Shown here: in pieces, positions 55,001 to 62,859 of the stretch | Position numbering within the stretch: the stretch's first letter is position 1 | Layout: the number at the start of each line of letters is the position of its first letter | Assembly (NCBI GenBank): GCA_030562195.1 | Contig: CM060199.1 | Span: 32,446,338 to 32,510,337, forward strand | DNA: 64,000 bases | From: Nipponacmea schrenckii | Taxonomy: Eukaryota; Mollusca; Gastropoda; Lottiidae | Reading direction: 5' to 3' | Made by a program: the position numbers and the translations under genes | Notes under the pieces: model-generated | What the model saw: the letters and a program-made list of their open reading frames with translations, nothing else | Database searches by the model: none | Told to the model about the DNA's origin: nothing

Positions 55001-58000
55001 ATGTATATGAAGTGATTTGTCTATTGTAATGGTCAGATCAATCTTATTTTACATTGATTAAATGTCCAGAAATAAGAAGGCAATGTGCTTTACAATGATT
55101 TAATTGATAAAAATAGGCCTTCATTCTCTCTAATGTCTACTACCTAACTTAATAAACTCTTGTACTTAATTTACAATCTTCCCATTTCTTCTCTTAAAAC
55201 CCAATCCATCTTAATAGCTACATATTAATTAGTGAGTCTTTTCATGCATTTTACATGGTCCAACAAATTGGACATGTTTTGATGAACGAGACTGAAAGGT
55301 TGTATACATCAATTTTGGGTAAGGTATCTGTAGGTCTAGTGGTCGATACAGTACAATATGGATTGTTATTTGGTTTAGGCAAAGCTGCATTTTGGTGTTT
55401 TCAACAGAGCTCAATATTTAGAGCTTGTTTGCATACTGTACAAGCATAATTGGCACACTTTGATAACTGGCACTTCTTCTTTATGCATAGGTTTGGTATT
55501 GTTTGTGTCAAGTTTACGCTTTGACTTCCATTGTTGGCAGTGTATGCACTGTGTTCTTGCAAGAGACACTCATATGCTACTATAAAATTGATGCCAAAAT
55601 ATTGCCTGGAATTAAGTATCATTGTCTTAAATTCAACTGTGAGGAAAATCTAATGAGTCCACCCTTAGCATGTTGTCGTCCATTATTAAGTGCTTAGGAT
55701 CGTATTTTACCAATATGAATAATGAAATCATATGTAGACATATTGTCCATAACTGACAATAATAGACAGACTCTTGGTTAGAAATATGATATAGTTCTTA
55801 ATATAATTACATTAATTTAATGTGTCTGTGAAGGGTTTTTTCTAGTGTGACTTAGTGAATAAAATCATTGATTAGAACCTAACACTCTCCAGTTCAATTT
55901 AGCAAGAACAATAGGGAATTTCAAGTTCAATAATCAAAGTAAATCTTGGTCGTTTTCAAAACAATCATTAGCTAACTAGATTTGAACGGAAATGTTAGAC
56001 GAAGATCTAATAGTTTATCTTTAACAGATTCTAGTTAACATCAAACACCAGTGTTAAGAAATTACATTTGAGACCTTAGAAGCGTAACATTAATAAAAAA
56101 AATCTCAATCAGATGAGACATAATTGATTTTTGATGATATTTTTTTTTCTATTATCTGACAATAATAGAAGTAGAATTGATTTTTGATGACGATTGCTAA
56201 TTTACTTATGTTTTGTTGATCAGAAATGTTTGAGTTTTTTTTAATCATACACAACTATAAATCACCATGGAATTCTTTTGAATGTCTGCTTACACCATAT
56301 CTTTAATAATAATAATTTTTCATAATGATGTCTGGTTTATGATCTTAGAAATGATTTTTAGATATTTCAGATAAACTTTTGGCCTTATTAAAGATGCATT
56401 ATCTAAACTTATGCTATTTATGGTACACGTATAGCCGTTTTGTGTTTATCCTCCTTCACCCTCTCCCAAAACAAATCAGAACCAGATTGAGTGTGATACT
56501 GCCATTTATTTGAATGACTAAAATGAAAATAAATGATACAAAATAAACAATAAAAATATACAACATAACAATTACTAAATTTCAACAGCTAGTTGGGCTT
56601 AATTAAACTTCTATATGCCAGACACATCACTGGACAAAGTGATGTCTATATGTTATACAATCCTCTTTATAAGGAAAGATAAAAACAAAATGCTATAGAT
56701 AGACATTGCTTATTTTCCCTAATGAGTCTGCCATTACTGTTGTTTTCATATTTGAGCAATTTGCATTGTACAATTCTACAGTCTACTCTTATCACCTCTT
56801 TATCTAGAGAACTCTTCTTTATTAGATATGGGGTATAAAGCAGTTGAAGTTTTGCTTGCAAGGGTAACAGTATATTCCTTTTGGAGAAACAGAATTCACA
56901 GGAGTCATTTGTGGTCATTATTCTGTGTGAGGTCTGGCTTGTGCATCTAAAGCCTGAACTGAGGACATTTGGGTGAAGAAACGTTTTCCCATTTGATCTT
57001 TCATGGAATTAAAGATCATTTTCTCTAGCTTCTTATCTGAAAAGCCATGATGGATGCAGAAATTTCTTTGCTTGATTCTGCTTCAAAAGAACAAAATATA
57101 GCTCCTCATAAGATTATTGTTCAAGTTCAAGAGACTAGCACAAAAATGTATGAATGCACTTTTTTGCATGTTTTATTGAGACCTTGGACAAAATCAGAAG
57201 AATAACAATAATTAAGCAACATTACATTTAAAGAAAAGTTGCTATTATCCATCAATTATGTCTCAATCTGTATGTACATGCTTGAGGTTTACTCTGAAGC
57301 AATATGGGATATAAAAGGATAGCTAAACATGGTCAGAAAGACATAATAATATGTGTAAACAGTTTTAGAATATGGTGATCAGTTCTATCTGTACTGTCTA
57401 GACAATTGCTTATCTTGATAGTTGATCTGATATGATCTCTTTAGGAGAGTTTGATGACCAGTCAACATGAAGTCTGTTATGAAAATTGTTGCAATTTATT
57501 TTGATTACATTACCAAACAAACAGTCTCTATGTCAACAACATGTCTATCTTGTGCAATGTTTAGGGAGAGTAACTTTAATCATCTTAGGCTGTCTGTATA
57601 ATTACCAACAGATCATACTCTGAAATCAGATCTGTCTGGTTGTCTGATATTTCCATAACAGACGTCATAGTTCAAAATGCAGCAGGAAACAGTTAGCTTC
57701 CAAGATTACAAGTGTTTCATATACAAATTACTAGACATTTTGCATGTAACTACAAATTACAGCTTTCAAAATATTGAATTTAAAGGTCACATTCACTTCA
57801 TCTTTGTATTAAACAAATATGAGATTTTGAATTTCAGTGATGAAAAAGGAGATTAATGAAAAAAAACCTTTAAAGAAATGCCATATCATTAAAAATTAGG
57901 TTTAGCTTCACTTTTTATGTTTCCAGCTCCCACAGCACAACTTTCTTATTAGAAATGTCCACAGAACACATACACAAGACTGAAGACCTTTGTTCATCAA

Positions 58001-61000
58001 TCCTTTCTACAAACATTTACATTTTGTCTGAACATAATTCTGACTACATTGTCTTACAAAGGTTACTTTTGAAAACATGGATAGAGCACTAGTTAACAAA
58101 AGTTCTAGTAGACAATAACTCATCATTGGATGACTGCCTGAAACCTTATATAACATTATATGGTGCTAAATTACTTTCCAAGAAATATGCAAAAAATAAC
58201 TGTTTTTATTGTTGAATTATCATATGTTATAATTTTTCTGGTTTCATCCTTACATTAGATTGATTTCTCAGTTACGATTTTTGTTAACGGTCAAACCAGG
58301 AATACAAGGTACTGATCACAAATTTCACTTTTACAAGCTTTCAATTGGCACCAAAAAGTGAAAATGACCAAATAGGGTATATACATGGTTTCAAGAGATC
58401 ACCTATGATATGCTTCCAAACCTTTTGATGATTTGAGCATGAAACCTTAATGGGTACACTTATATGGATTATAATAACCATTTTATTTTAGTTTTCGGAG
58501 TGATTGGCTGGTTGAAAGACATGGTAAATGGAAAGAAAGAGATTATACAGCTTCAGTTTATCCTAAATTTGCCTGTGGTTCAGGCAATATTGTGTCATCA
58601 GATATACATAATTGGTTGGTGAAAAACAACAATGATATAAATCTATTTCAGGTAAAATTATTAATTCTATGTATGAAACAATACAACAATTGAACAGAAT
58701 CTAGTAACTTAGTAGAAGATCAATAATGGTGATTGTCACTGAAAATATTCTTTTAATCCATCTGGTTCCTGGTTATAATCGTCTTTATTATAGGGTTCTT
58801 TCTAGCCAACTTTTTTATTTTCAAAACATGAAACAGGAATTATCTGATGTAAAAAGAAACTGAATATGTGCTTGTCTTGTAGTGCTGGCACGATACATTA
58901 TTGAATGGATGTATAGCGATACAACCTGTCATAATACCCGTATTGTAGCGTGGGGTTGTGTATCGATACTTGACAATACATTGCATAAAAAAGTGGGTAA
59001 TATTCTATTTAATAGTCGCTGAATGCAAGCTAACCCCATCAAAAATTTTCAGATTTCACTGAAAGCCGTTGTTTTCAAAAATAACCTACAAGATGGTGGG
59101 TATTATGCACCCCTATGGTCTTCATTAACTAACTTACTTATTTAAATATCATGGACCAGATTGAAATTAGGGGTTTCAATGCACAGTCAATTAATTTTAG
59201 TTTTGTACTTTATATAAAAAACTAAATTTACAGTCAGTCGTATTGTAATTTGTATCCCTTGTCATGAAAAACCTCCAGCTTAGTTCAGAATTATGATCCA
59301 ACAAAAATTATACAAAACAACTGAATGTCTTAGTTACAGATACAAGAAATGGCTGACAATATACAAATCTAGAGTGCACTGGCTAAATAGCTTTTATCTA
59401 TTACCCCATATTGCGATTTGTATCATATGGTGACCCTTGTATTAAAATACATATATTATCTGGCATTACTATTGTCCTGGGTTCAGACATAACATATCTC
59501 GCAATATTTAACTGTCCTGAAAAAAAAAATTGATATAATAGTTTTTGTACAAATAAATCCTATCCAATTATTTTCTAAACTGCATGATAAGATTTAATGA
59601 AAGTCAAACAGAGACATGGTGTGGGTAAATATATATGATGTAGATGATTGCTTGTAACTTGATTAAAAATCTGTAGATTTAACAAATTAAGTTGTGTTAT
59701 TTTGCAGTTTTGTTTGAACAGCGAAAAATTATTTTCACATCAGTCCTGATTTGATTTTGTTAAATTTATAAAAAACATCAAACAAAAATTAAATGAAGTA
59801 AATTTTTATTACTGGAAGATAAGGTATCAAGTGGTATTGCCAAGCGTTCTTTTGGATTTCAAGTTTCATTTTGAAGTTAGGGTGGTTAGTATCCCACTTT
59901 TTTTTTTTTTATCAGTGTGCATAGATATTGTTTTATATATTGCACAGGGAGAAGATGTTTCTATGGGAATATGGTTGTCAAGTTTAACAGTCCAATATGT
60001 ACAGGTAGGCCAATGTTAATTCTCAACAAACTTGAAACCTATTTGACTTTTAAATAGTCAGTGATGCAGGTGAGACGTGCTGACATAGAAAAAGTGTTTG
60101 GATTGGACAAGAAACTGAGGCCTTGGGTGCTTCCGGATGTGCACGTTAAAAATCACTTGACAGTTGGAAATTGCAAAAAGAGTAGCCTAATGCCGCTGTC
60201 CTGGCAAAATTTCCCTCATTGAACACTGCAAGGCGTTGCCTATCTTCATTAGCCCATAAGGTGCAGAAGATCGAGTGGTTTGTTAAACTCAATGCATTTC
60301 ATTTCTCTGACAGTTAAATTAGAGGTACATAGTTGTATAAACTGATTACTAAGCTTATAGTACAATATCCATTGTCATGTTATTCAGTCATGTCAGAATC
60401 CATCAGGCAGAATTGACATCAGTGAAAATATCCAGACTGTTTTTAACATGCTTATGTTTATTTATTACCAACTTTAATCGCTTTTGACTGTTATCAAAAT
60501 AGTTTCGTTAACAACCAGTGAAGACAGCTTGAATTTGGACTAGCGTCATCTCTCGTCTGTCAGTTCTTGCCCTTTTCCTCAATTACATGTAAATGAAAAC
60601 ATTGAATTTTTTTCTAAATTAATCTTTGGTTAATTTAATTCAACACAAATGGTCACTATTTGCATTGAGTTAAAATTCAATACTGTTGGTGGTCATATAC
60701 TGGAAATAATTGTTTCTGTGGAAGGAGAAGAACATGTAGGTTAGAACCATTGTGTTGTGTTAATGTGGTATTGGATCTTACAAACACCACCAATTTCACA
60801 TTTGATCTTATTCTATTGCATCAAGATTCAGCACTATCTTTAAACTTTTGGTTTGATACATATGCCAATGCCTTTTCTTTAGAAAAGAATTCTTTTTTTT
60901 TGGTTAAAACCCCAGTTCTTTAAAGATTCTTATATGCTTATGCACGCTATATTAAAACATTCATCAAGCTTATTGAAGACATCTGGTTGGTTTACAATTA

Positions 61001-61193
61001 ATGGGAGGTAATAGTATTTAAGGATACTGACAACAAATATATTTTATTTATTTTTCAGGATGAATCTCTGATGTGCAATAAGACTTGTGTAAAAGAATCT
61101 CCTCCACAGGTTGTTCCAGAGTTAAATATTATGGAATTAAAAGCATACTGGACAAATAAATTAAAGTGTAAAAATCCATGTTCATGTAAATGA
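21958..61193 (+). CDS. B3GALNT2: B3GALNT2-like beta-1,3-N-acetylgalactosaminyltransferase (GT31), C-terminal seven exons; 5' part not in view
   Basis: Join of 21958-22077, 34921-34996, 40619-40802, 54004-54126, 58492-58651, 59948-60004 and 61059-61193. Every border is GT-AG and the phases agree (0, 1, 2, 2, 0, 0), giving 855 nt: 284 codons plus TGA. In order the protein shows a NDGG segment, a FTID segment, the GT31 block YGDILLVN...DIYRHLPQK, the metal-binding DDD (FIMKTDDDCYVDVE), WLGNF, the FACGSG loop, GEDVSMGIW and a Cys-rich tail. This is the domain order of B3GALNT2, which in the ER adds beta-1,3-GalNAc to GlcNAc on phosphorylated O-mannose of alpha-dystroglycan. The family enzyme is about 500 residues, so roughly the first 215, with the membrane anchor and the R-x-x-W region, are missing. 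Homology is judged by eye from family knowledge; the splice phases are seen directly. Another GT31 member is possible, but the upstream NDGG and FTID segments and the C-terminal Cys pattern favour B3GALNT2. Confidence 0.92.
23440..23500 (+). repeat. SINE 3' tail fragment
   Basis: CATCTTCATTAGCCTATTAG followed by GTAGGACGTAAAAA, as in the tails at 32.25 and 60.24 kb. Confidence 0.55.
24990..25300 (+). repeat. tRNA-derived SINE copy
   Basis: The head GGTAGCTCAGTGAGTTAG matches a pol III box A. The body has GTCAGTGATGCAGGTTGAAG and CATTGAAAAGGCGTCTAG, and the tail TTCATAAGCATATTAGATGC then CATTTCATTTC. It has the full head-body-tail order and is the reference copy for the others. Confidence 0.75.
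26871..28171 (+). repeat. 51-bp minisatellite, about 25 copies
   Basis: The unit is ACATGTATTTTATTACTTT, then AAATCTTGATCCAAGTTGTT and CTTATTGAATAT. Unit variants (TTGAAT or TAAAAT; GTTATTC or GTTGTTC) alternate along the array, suggesting duplication of multi-unit blocks. Confidence 0.97.
29040..29195 (-). repeat. SINE remnant, minus strand
   Basis: Read on the minus strand: GTGAGTTAGATGATTACTCG near the head and AGGAGAGTAGGACTTAAAAC plus a CATTTCATT tail; the middle is deleted. Confidence 0.6.
30807..31357 (+). mobile_element. MITE copy A with 3-bp target duplication, carrying a nested insertion
   Basis: The ends are AACCATGTTTCCACTTGG and, inverted, AACTGGGTTTCCACCTAG, flanked by ATA on both sides. 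Without the nested piece it is 376 bp. It is the same family as 48187-48582 but in opposite orientation, and rich in AAGCTAGCTTTAAGC-like subterminal inverted words. A 3-bp duplication suggests a PIF/Harbinger-type element; no transposase is present. Confidence 0.8.
30959..31129. mobile_element. 171-bp TTAA-flanked element nested in MITE copy A
   Basis: TTAA at 30955-30958 and 31130-31133; ends CCCTTTGATAA and, inverted, CCCTTTCAACC. The interior carries two GCCGGT..ACCGGCTCATCGGG words. The homologous position in copy B (48187-48582) reads GCTTTAAAGCC without the insert, which proves a clean insertion with TTAA duplication. Confidence 0.8.
32060..32320 (+). repeat. tRNA-derived SINE copy with box B
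   Basis: Head with CAGTGAGTTAGA, box B GGGTTCAATCCC, body GTCAGTGATGCAGG and tail TTCATTAGCCCATAAGGTGC. Confidence 0.75.
33905..34106. mobile_element. Degraded copy of the 40873 MITE family
   Basis: The left end after TTAA reads AGTAATAATGTCTTA, the right end CTAAGACGCAGTATTCCT, and the interior shares GAACTTATCTGGTGTCATAA with GAACTTACCTGGTGTCATAA of the better copy. The right target site is mutated to GTAA. Confidence 0.5.
34921..34996 (+). CDS. B3GALNT2: B3GALNT2-like exon 2 of window (25 codons plus 1 base)
   Basis: The acceptor tatatttcag ends at 34920 and the donor is a perfect A|GTAAGT at 34997. It encodes GMNDDRTYLKDKEFF followed by SLLSLIFTID, and leaves one base that joins the next exon to form an Asn codon. 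The spacing between NDGG and FTID, about 20 residues, and the FTID motif match the FIYTIQ region of the vertebrate enzyme. This makes a missing exon in the 12.8-kb intron before it unlikely. It is short and would be missed by ORF searching; confidence comes from splice consensus, phase and position. Confidence 0.78.
36010..36150 (+). repeat. SINE head and partial body
   Basis: CAGTGGCTCAATGAGTTATA, then GAAGGTTGAAGGAGCTGACA; the tail is missing. Confidence 0.7.
36741..37920 (+). repeat. First copy of a decayed tandem duplication
   Basis: Shares ordered blocks with 38284-39160: CACCTGAT, AAAAAGTCAT.CA..TGAGTAAA, ACTTTCAGTTTGTCTA, ATTGATTCTGTTTTGCCT, TAGTTTTAATGAA, GTATCAATGTGAGAA, CCAATGTTATT, TTTTTTGGAAAT, and TTTTTTGTAATTG with AATTATAAAGTTG. 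This copy is about 300 bp longer. Confidence 0.75.
38284..39160 (+). repeat. Second, deletion-rich copy of the duplication
   Basis: Same order of blocks as 36741-37920 but missing one or two bases every few positions and several larger pieces, including about 250 bp corresponding to 37540-37790. The offset is about 1540 bp through most of its length and 1261 bp after the large gap. Confidence 0.75.
40143..40216 (+). repeat. Three 24-bp tandem units
   Basis: ATAAACATCTCTGATGGAGG occurs three times with one change in the linker. Confidence 0.95.
40619..40802 (+). CDS. B3GALNT2: B3GALNT2-like exon 3 of window: start of GT31 domain
   Basis: The acceptor cattttag ends at 40618; the donor gtaatt starts at 40803. 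Two leading bases complete the Asn codon, followed by QVEIEEKQRNDADLALIWEK, then a charged linker and the GT31 signature YGDILLVNTIDIYRHLPQK. In this family that block (Y-x-D-I ... D-x-Y ... L-x-x-K) leads into the DDD strand. The exon ends on two bases of a Trp codon completed by the G at 54004. In the genome the frame meets TAA at 40804, just inside the intron, which supports the donor. A TTAA-flanked MITE begins 70 bp downstream. Confidence 0.95.
40873..41154. mobile_element. 282-bp TTAA-flanked MITE, 70 bp after exon 3
   Basis: TTAA at 40869-40872 and 41155-41158. The ends AGGGATATTAGGTCTTAG and AGGGATAATAGGTCTTAG (right end inverted) match at 17 of 18. No coding capacity. Related, more decayed copies appear at 33905-34106 and 50140-50422, and a single end near 61610. 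Confidence 0.8.
41801..42240 (+). repeat. Left 440-bp terminal inverted repeat of the long-TIR element
   Basis: Reads inwards from ATGGAAGGCTGAATAGCC. Its inverse is found at 44766-45206 with many small differences, so the element is not young. The match ends at AGTCTTCTTA (42231-42240). Confidence 0.85.
43401..44409. mobile_element. 1.0-kb TTAA-flanked element nested in the long-TIR transposon
   Basis: TTAA at 43397-43400 and 44410-44413 bounds inverted ends GGAGATTGGAGCGTATT and, read from the right, GGAGGTTGGAGCGAATA. A TTAA target duplication is characteristic of piggyBac-type transposition, so this is a candidate non-autonomous piggyBac-like element. It is more GC-rich at the left than its surroundings and carries a protein-like frame at 43666-43866. 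Placement inside 41801-45206 shows that it inserted later. Confidence 0.75.
43666..43866 (+). CDS. Unidentified open frame inside the TTAA element
   Basis: About 66 codons without an ATG, from a TGA at 43663 to TAA at 43864-43866. The second half is acidic and protein-like: PSFCEPDSSVGVESIELSDV, then SFFGGEKLVIEKLCEYIM. The CTGG|GTAAC inside it at about 43701-43709 could be a donor, and an upstream ATG at 43663 is in another frame, so it may be a broken multi-exon gene captured by the element. No family recognised. Confidence 0.25.
   Translation, partial: RHQTVSWIATSSWVTIYFENKHSPTPSFCEPDSSVGVESIELSDVSFFGGEKLVIEKLCEYIMNKK
44766..45206 (-). repeat. Right 441-bp terminal inverted repeat of the long-TIR element
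   Basis: Reverse complement of the left arm, starting at TAAGAAGACT and ending at CTTCCAT, followed by the duplicated CAAAGCT. Confidence 0.85.
45349..46450 (+). mobile_element. Pearl-like repeat element with tandem 161-bp core
   Basis: The left end has a hairpin TACGCCCACAT/ATGTGGACGTA (45351-45376), then a CCGT microsatellite (45392-45406), three nearly identical 161-bp units starting at 45406, 45567 and 45728, and further diverged units carrying TTATTGCCCTTGACTTAGTA. The right end is GTGGGCGTATG followed by the small palindrome CTTGCCTGGCAAG. This organisation resembles the bivalve pearl elements, thought to be Helitron-related non-autonomous elements; the assignment is by architecture only. 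Confidence 0.65.
48187..48582 (-). mobile_element. MITE copy B (396 bp), intact
   Basis: The ends AACCGCGTTTCCACTT are inverted at both sides with ATT flanking each. It is the reverse complement of copy A through most of its length and retains the uninterrupted site of the nested insertion. The 113-codon frame at 48400-48741 starts in this MITE and runs out of it, so it is not a gene. Confidence 0.85.
50140..50422. mobile_element. Probable degraded copy of the 40873 MITE family
   Basis: Length 283 bp against 282 bp, imperfect inverted ends (AAGAAATACTTCCTTTTA and, from the right, AAAGAATACTACCTGTTA), and a shared interior word CAATATGAGT.ATATTC with the 33905 copy. The left flank is TTAA; the right flank is mutated. 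Confidence 0.4.
50822..51077 (+). repeat. Four imperfect ~60-bp tandem units
   Basis: Each carries AGTAATAAATAT, CTAAATTCTTTGAAAA and GATTAATTGGTACT; lengths differ by small indels. Confidence 0.85.
51822..52232 (+). mobile_element. Mariner-like relic with a transposase C-terminal remnant
   Basis: TA flanks both ends (51820-51821, 52233-52234). The left end has CAAGGGGCACTCC and AAAGTATGAAAACCACATTT; the inverted right end has TGAGGGGGAAACG and AAGTATGAAAACAACAATTT. Near the right end, 52116-52184 reads LIKWFHRMHHSVNSGGGYL and stops, like the W..R...C....G.Y(F/V) ending of mariner transposases. Most of the coding region is deleted, so the element cannot be autonomous. Confidence 0.6.
54004..54126 (+). 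CDS. B3GALNT2: B3GALNT2-like exon 4 of window: catalytic DDD motif
   Basis: The acceptor is a long T tract plus cag ending at 54003; the donor GTAGGT starts at 54127. It encodes YEKHYNVDFIMKTDDDCYVD and continues to KIWLG. The three Asp codons at 54044-54052 are the DxD-type motif of GT31 that holds Mn2+ and UDP-sugar. The last two bases join the first base of the next exon to give Asn of the WLGN motif. All catalytic residues expected here are intact, so this does not look like a pseudogene. Confidence 0.97.
54490..54868 (+). repeat. 23-bp minisatellite, about 16 copies
   Basis: Unit AAAGATCCTCATGAGCCATA plus TTC or TAC, in runs of variants (ATAC first, ATTC later). Confidence 0.95.
56918..57077 (-). 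CDS. Candidate terminal exon of an unrecognised antisense gene nested in an intron
   Basis: On the minus strand an acceptor (ttcttttgaagcag, AG at 57079-57078) is followed by one base and 52 open codons to TAA at 56920-56918. The peptide begins IKQRNFCIHHGFSDKKLEKM, has a K/M-rich middle with MGKRFFTQM, and ends AQARPHTE. A TGA sits in frame just upstream of the acceptor, as expected at an intron border, and a minus-strand AATAAA lies at 56520-56515, about 400 nt past the stop. Amino-acid use is protein-like and not simple repeat. I do not recognise the family and found no upstream exon. It lies in the intron 54127-58491 of the transferase, on the other strand. It could also be a retroposed 3' end or a chance frame. 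Confidence 0.33.
58492..58651 (+). CDS. B3GALNT2: B3GALNT2-like exon 5 of window: FACGSG loop
   Basis: The acceptor attttattttag ends at 58491; the donor gtaaaa starts at 58652. It encodes the F-R-x-x-W block, GKWKERDY, VYPKFACGSGNIVSSDIHNW and ends in NLFQ. Y-P-x-(F/Y)-x-x-G-x-G is the highly conserved substrate-pocket region of GT31 enzymes, and the GKW plus FACGSG wording is close to B3GALNT2. The exon starts with the last base of a codon and ends on a codon boundary, matching its neighbours. Confidence 0.97.
58880..59471. mobile_element. 592-bp hAT-like MITE
   Basis: Flanked by TTGTCTTG (58872-58879) and TTGTCCTG (59472-59479), an 8-bp duplication with one mismatch, the hAT length. The ends begin TAGTGCTGGCACGATA and, inverted, TAGTAATGCCAGATAATA; words such as GTATCGATAC occur internally, as is common in hAT MITEs. 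No transposase frame. Confidence 0.65.
59948..60004 (+). CDS. B3GALNT2: B3GALNT2-like exon 6 of window: GEDVSMG motif (19 codons)
   Basis: The acceptor atattgcacag ends at 59947; the donor gtaggc starts at 60005. The 57-bp exon encodes GEDVSMGIWLSSLTVQYVQ. The E-D-V-x-x-G motif is the conserved acidic site of GT31, with the candidate catalytic base. Both ends are phase 0. A SINE fragment begins about 50 bp into the following intron. Confidence 0.96.
60050..60310 (+). repeat. SINE body and tail in the exon 6-7 intron
   Basis: Begins AGTCAGTGATGCAGGTGAGA and ends TTCATTAGCCCATAAGGTGC; the head is lost. It starts about 45 bp after the exon 6 donor. Confidence 0.75.
61059..61193 (+). CDS. B3GALNT2: B3GALNT2-like terminal exon (44 codons plus TGA)
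   Basis: The acceptor ttatttttcag ends at 61058. It encodes DESLMCNKTCVKES, then a PELNIMELKAYW segment and the end KLKCKNPCSCK before TGA at 61191-61193. The C-x-x-x-C near the start, the W and the C-x-x-x-C-x-C end pattern follow the C-terminus of vertebrate B3GALNT2. There is no KDEL-type signal, as expected for a type II membrane enzyme. Confidence 0.95.
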   Translation, partial: DESLMCNKTCVKESPPQVVPELNIMELKAYWTNKLKCKNPCSCK

Positions 61194-62246
61194 CCATCAA
61201 TAAATCAGGTATTGAACATAACTGTCTATCTATGGGTTATCTAAATATACCAATGTCTAATCTAGTATGGAATTTACAAAGTGGGTGGTATTTGGTTCAT
61301 TGACCAACTTGTCCTTCAAAATAGCTTTACATTATTCATTATACTTACTAGCCTTCATTATAAAATTTGAAGAACATTTAGAAGCAGTGAGCACATATAT
61401 AAAAAAGAGAACACAAGGGAAAAATATATTAGGCTCTTCTTTATCAACACGGTACTAACAGGGAGTAAGGTTGCTAGGATCCTTCTGTATGTTATAAAAT
61501 ACATAATCAAGTTGTTTAGGGAACTTTATCATGCTCAACCTGTAGATATTGCCTTATCCAAATGTAAAAATGTCATCCAATCCATCTCACTGAAACAATT
61601 AATTCATTTAAAGGGATAATAAAGAAATAAAAAGTTGTTAGAATGATATGAGCAATTAATGCAGAGAGTCAAAGCAATTAAACCAGTATTGGTTGTAAAA
61701 TAAAAAAAAGTTTTGTAGTTTGAAATAATGGGTTCCTTCATTTTCATTTGTTGAATATATATAATAATATTCAATAATGATTGGCTAATACTTATATCAA
61801 TCAAAAGTATTCTTATGATAAGGTAAAACACAAGTTTGTCCTTTTCACGTTTTTCTTGGTCGGCCTGGTCAAGAAATTGTTCGGTCTCAAAATATCATTC
61901 AAATCTAACAATCTTTCTTCGATTACTCAGTGCATAGTCACGTGAACAAGCATAGAGTTTCAAATTGGAATAATTTTTATGGATTACCCAACCTTTTATA
62001 TGCCCACATATGGTTTGAATACATGGAATATTCATTAGAAACATTGATTGATCAATTTTTAAGCTTGATTTGACCATAAACAAAGAAAAAGGTCTTTCAT
62101 GAATATAATAATTTCTGAATTAAAAATATAATGGGATTTTTTATTATATAAAAACAGATTGTATTAGGTATTTAAACTTTTTATTTCAGTGTATATTCAT
62201 AGATAAAGGAATTCTATATCAACTAATTCCAAGATATCTAAATAAA
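61194..62246 (+). other. 3' UTR and candidate poly(A) signals of the transferase gene
   Basis: AATAAA occurs at 61199-61204, only 5 nt after the stop, which would give a very short 3' UTR. A second AATAAA lies at 62241-62246 and would give about 1.05 kb. The sequence cannot decide between them. A TTAAAGGGATAATA stretch near 61610 resembles one end of the TTAA MITE at 40873. The open frame at 61267-61458 has no family resemblance and is read as UTR. Confidence 0.4.
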
Positions 62247-62859
62247 GTATGACATATTATGCACATTGTTATGTAACTTCTAGTAAAATGTGGTTGTTAA
62301 TGATCATATATAATGGGTAATCCTATACAATCATCAATATAACATCTAAGTGAAAATCAAAATGTCAAAAATATTGTTATTTCTACAAAAATTATTCTCC
62401 ACAAATTAAATAAAATCTAGAAAAACCGTAATCTGATTGGATAAAATGACGTAAATTAAACTTGGTTTTAGTGATTGACTTATTAGATCACGGGAAAATC
62501 ACATCTTTTTCAAGAAATAAGGCCAGAGCATCTAATGCCTTATAAACAGACGCAATCATCTCAGTAACCTTTAACCCATTACTCAAACTTCTGGAATGTC
62601 AAACTAATACACTATTGATATCAAGTATTATCGAAAACGGATCCAAACTATAGCCTCTCAGTAGCATTCACATGTCAATAGTGAACAGTCAGACATTGTG
62701 TGAAATATATTTGTTCAAATTGTAATATGGGTGAATAGAATCCTAAAGATTTCTACAAGGGGGCCTCAAGTTGAAATTAAAACCTTTAAGGTTTACATGA
62801 TCCTTAATTGAAATTCACATGGTAAATACAAATATCTAAAACTAATATAGCTAAAACTA

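Larger units (their letters stand above)
54127..58491 (+). other. 4.4-kb intron between window exons 4 and 5
   Basis: Holds the 23-bp minisatellite at 54490-54868 and the candidate antisense exon at 56918-57077. Short overlapping frames on both strands at 55229-55697 resemble no protein that I know. Confidence 0.7.

Noticed and set aside
55229..55697. Four overlapping frames of 61-73 codons
   Set aside because: They lie on both strands of one segment, have no splice support and resemble nothing known.
56667..56918. 83-codon minus-strand frame
   Set aside because: It starts just after the stop of the better-supported antisense exon and reads like its 3' UTR.
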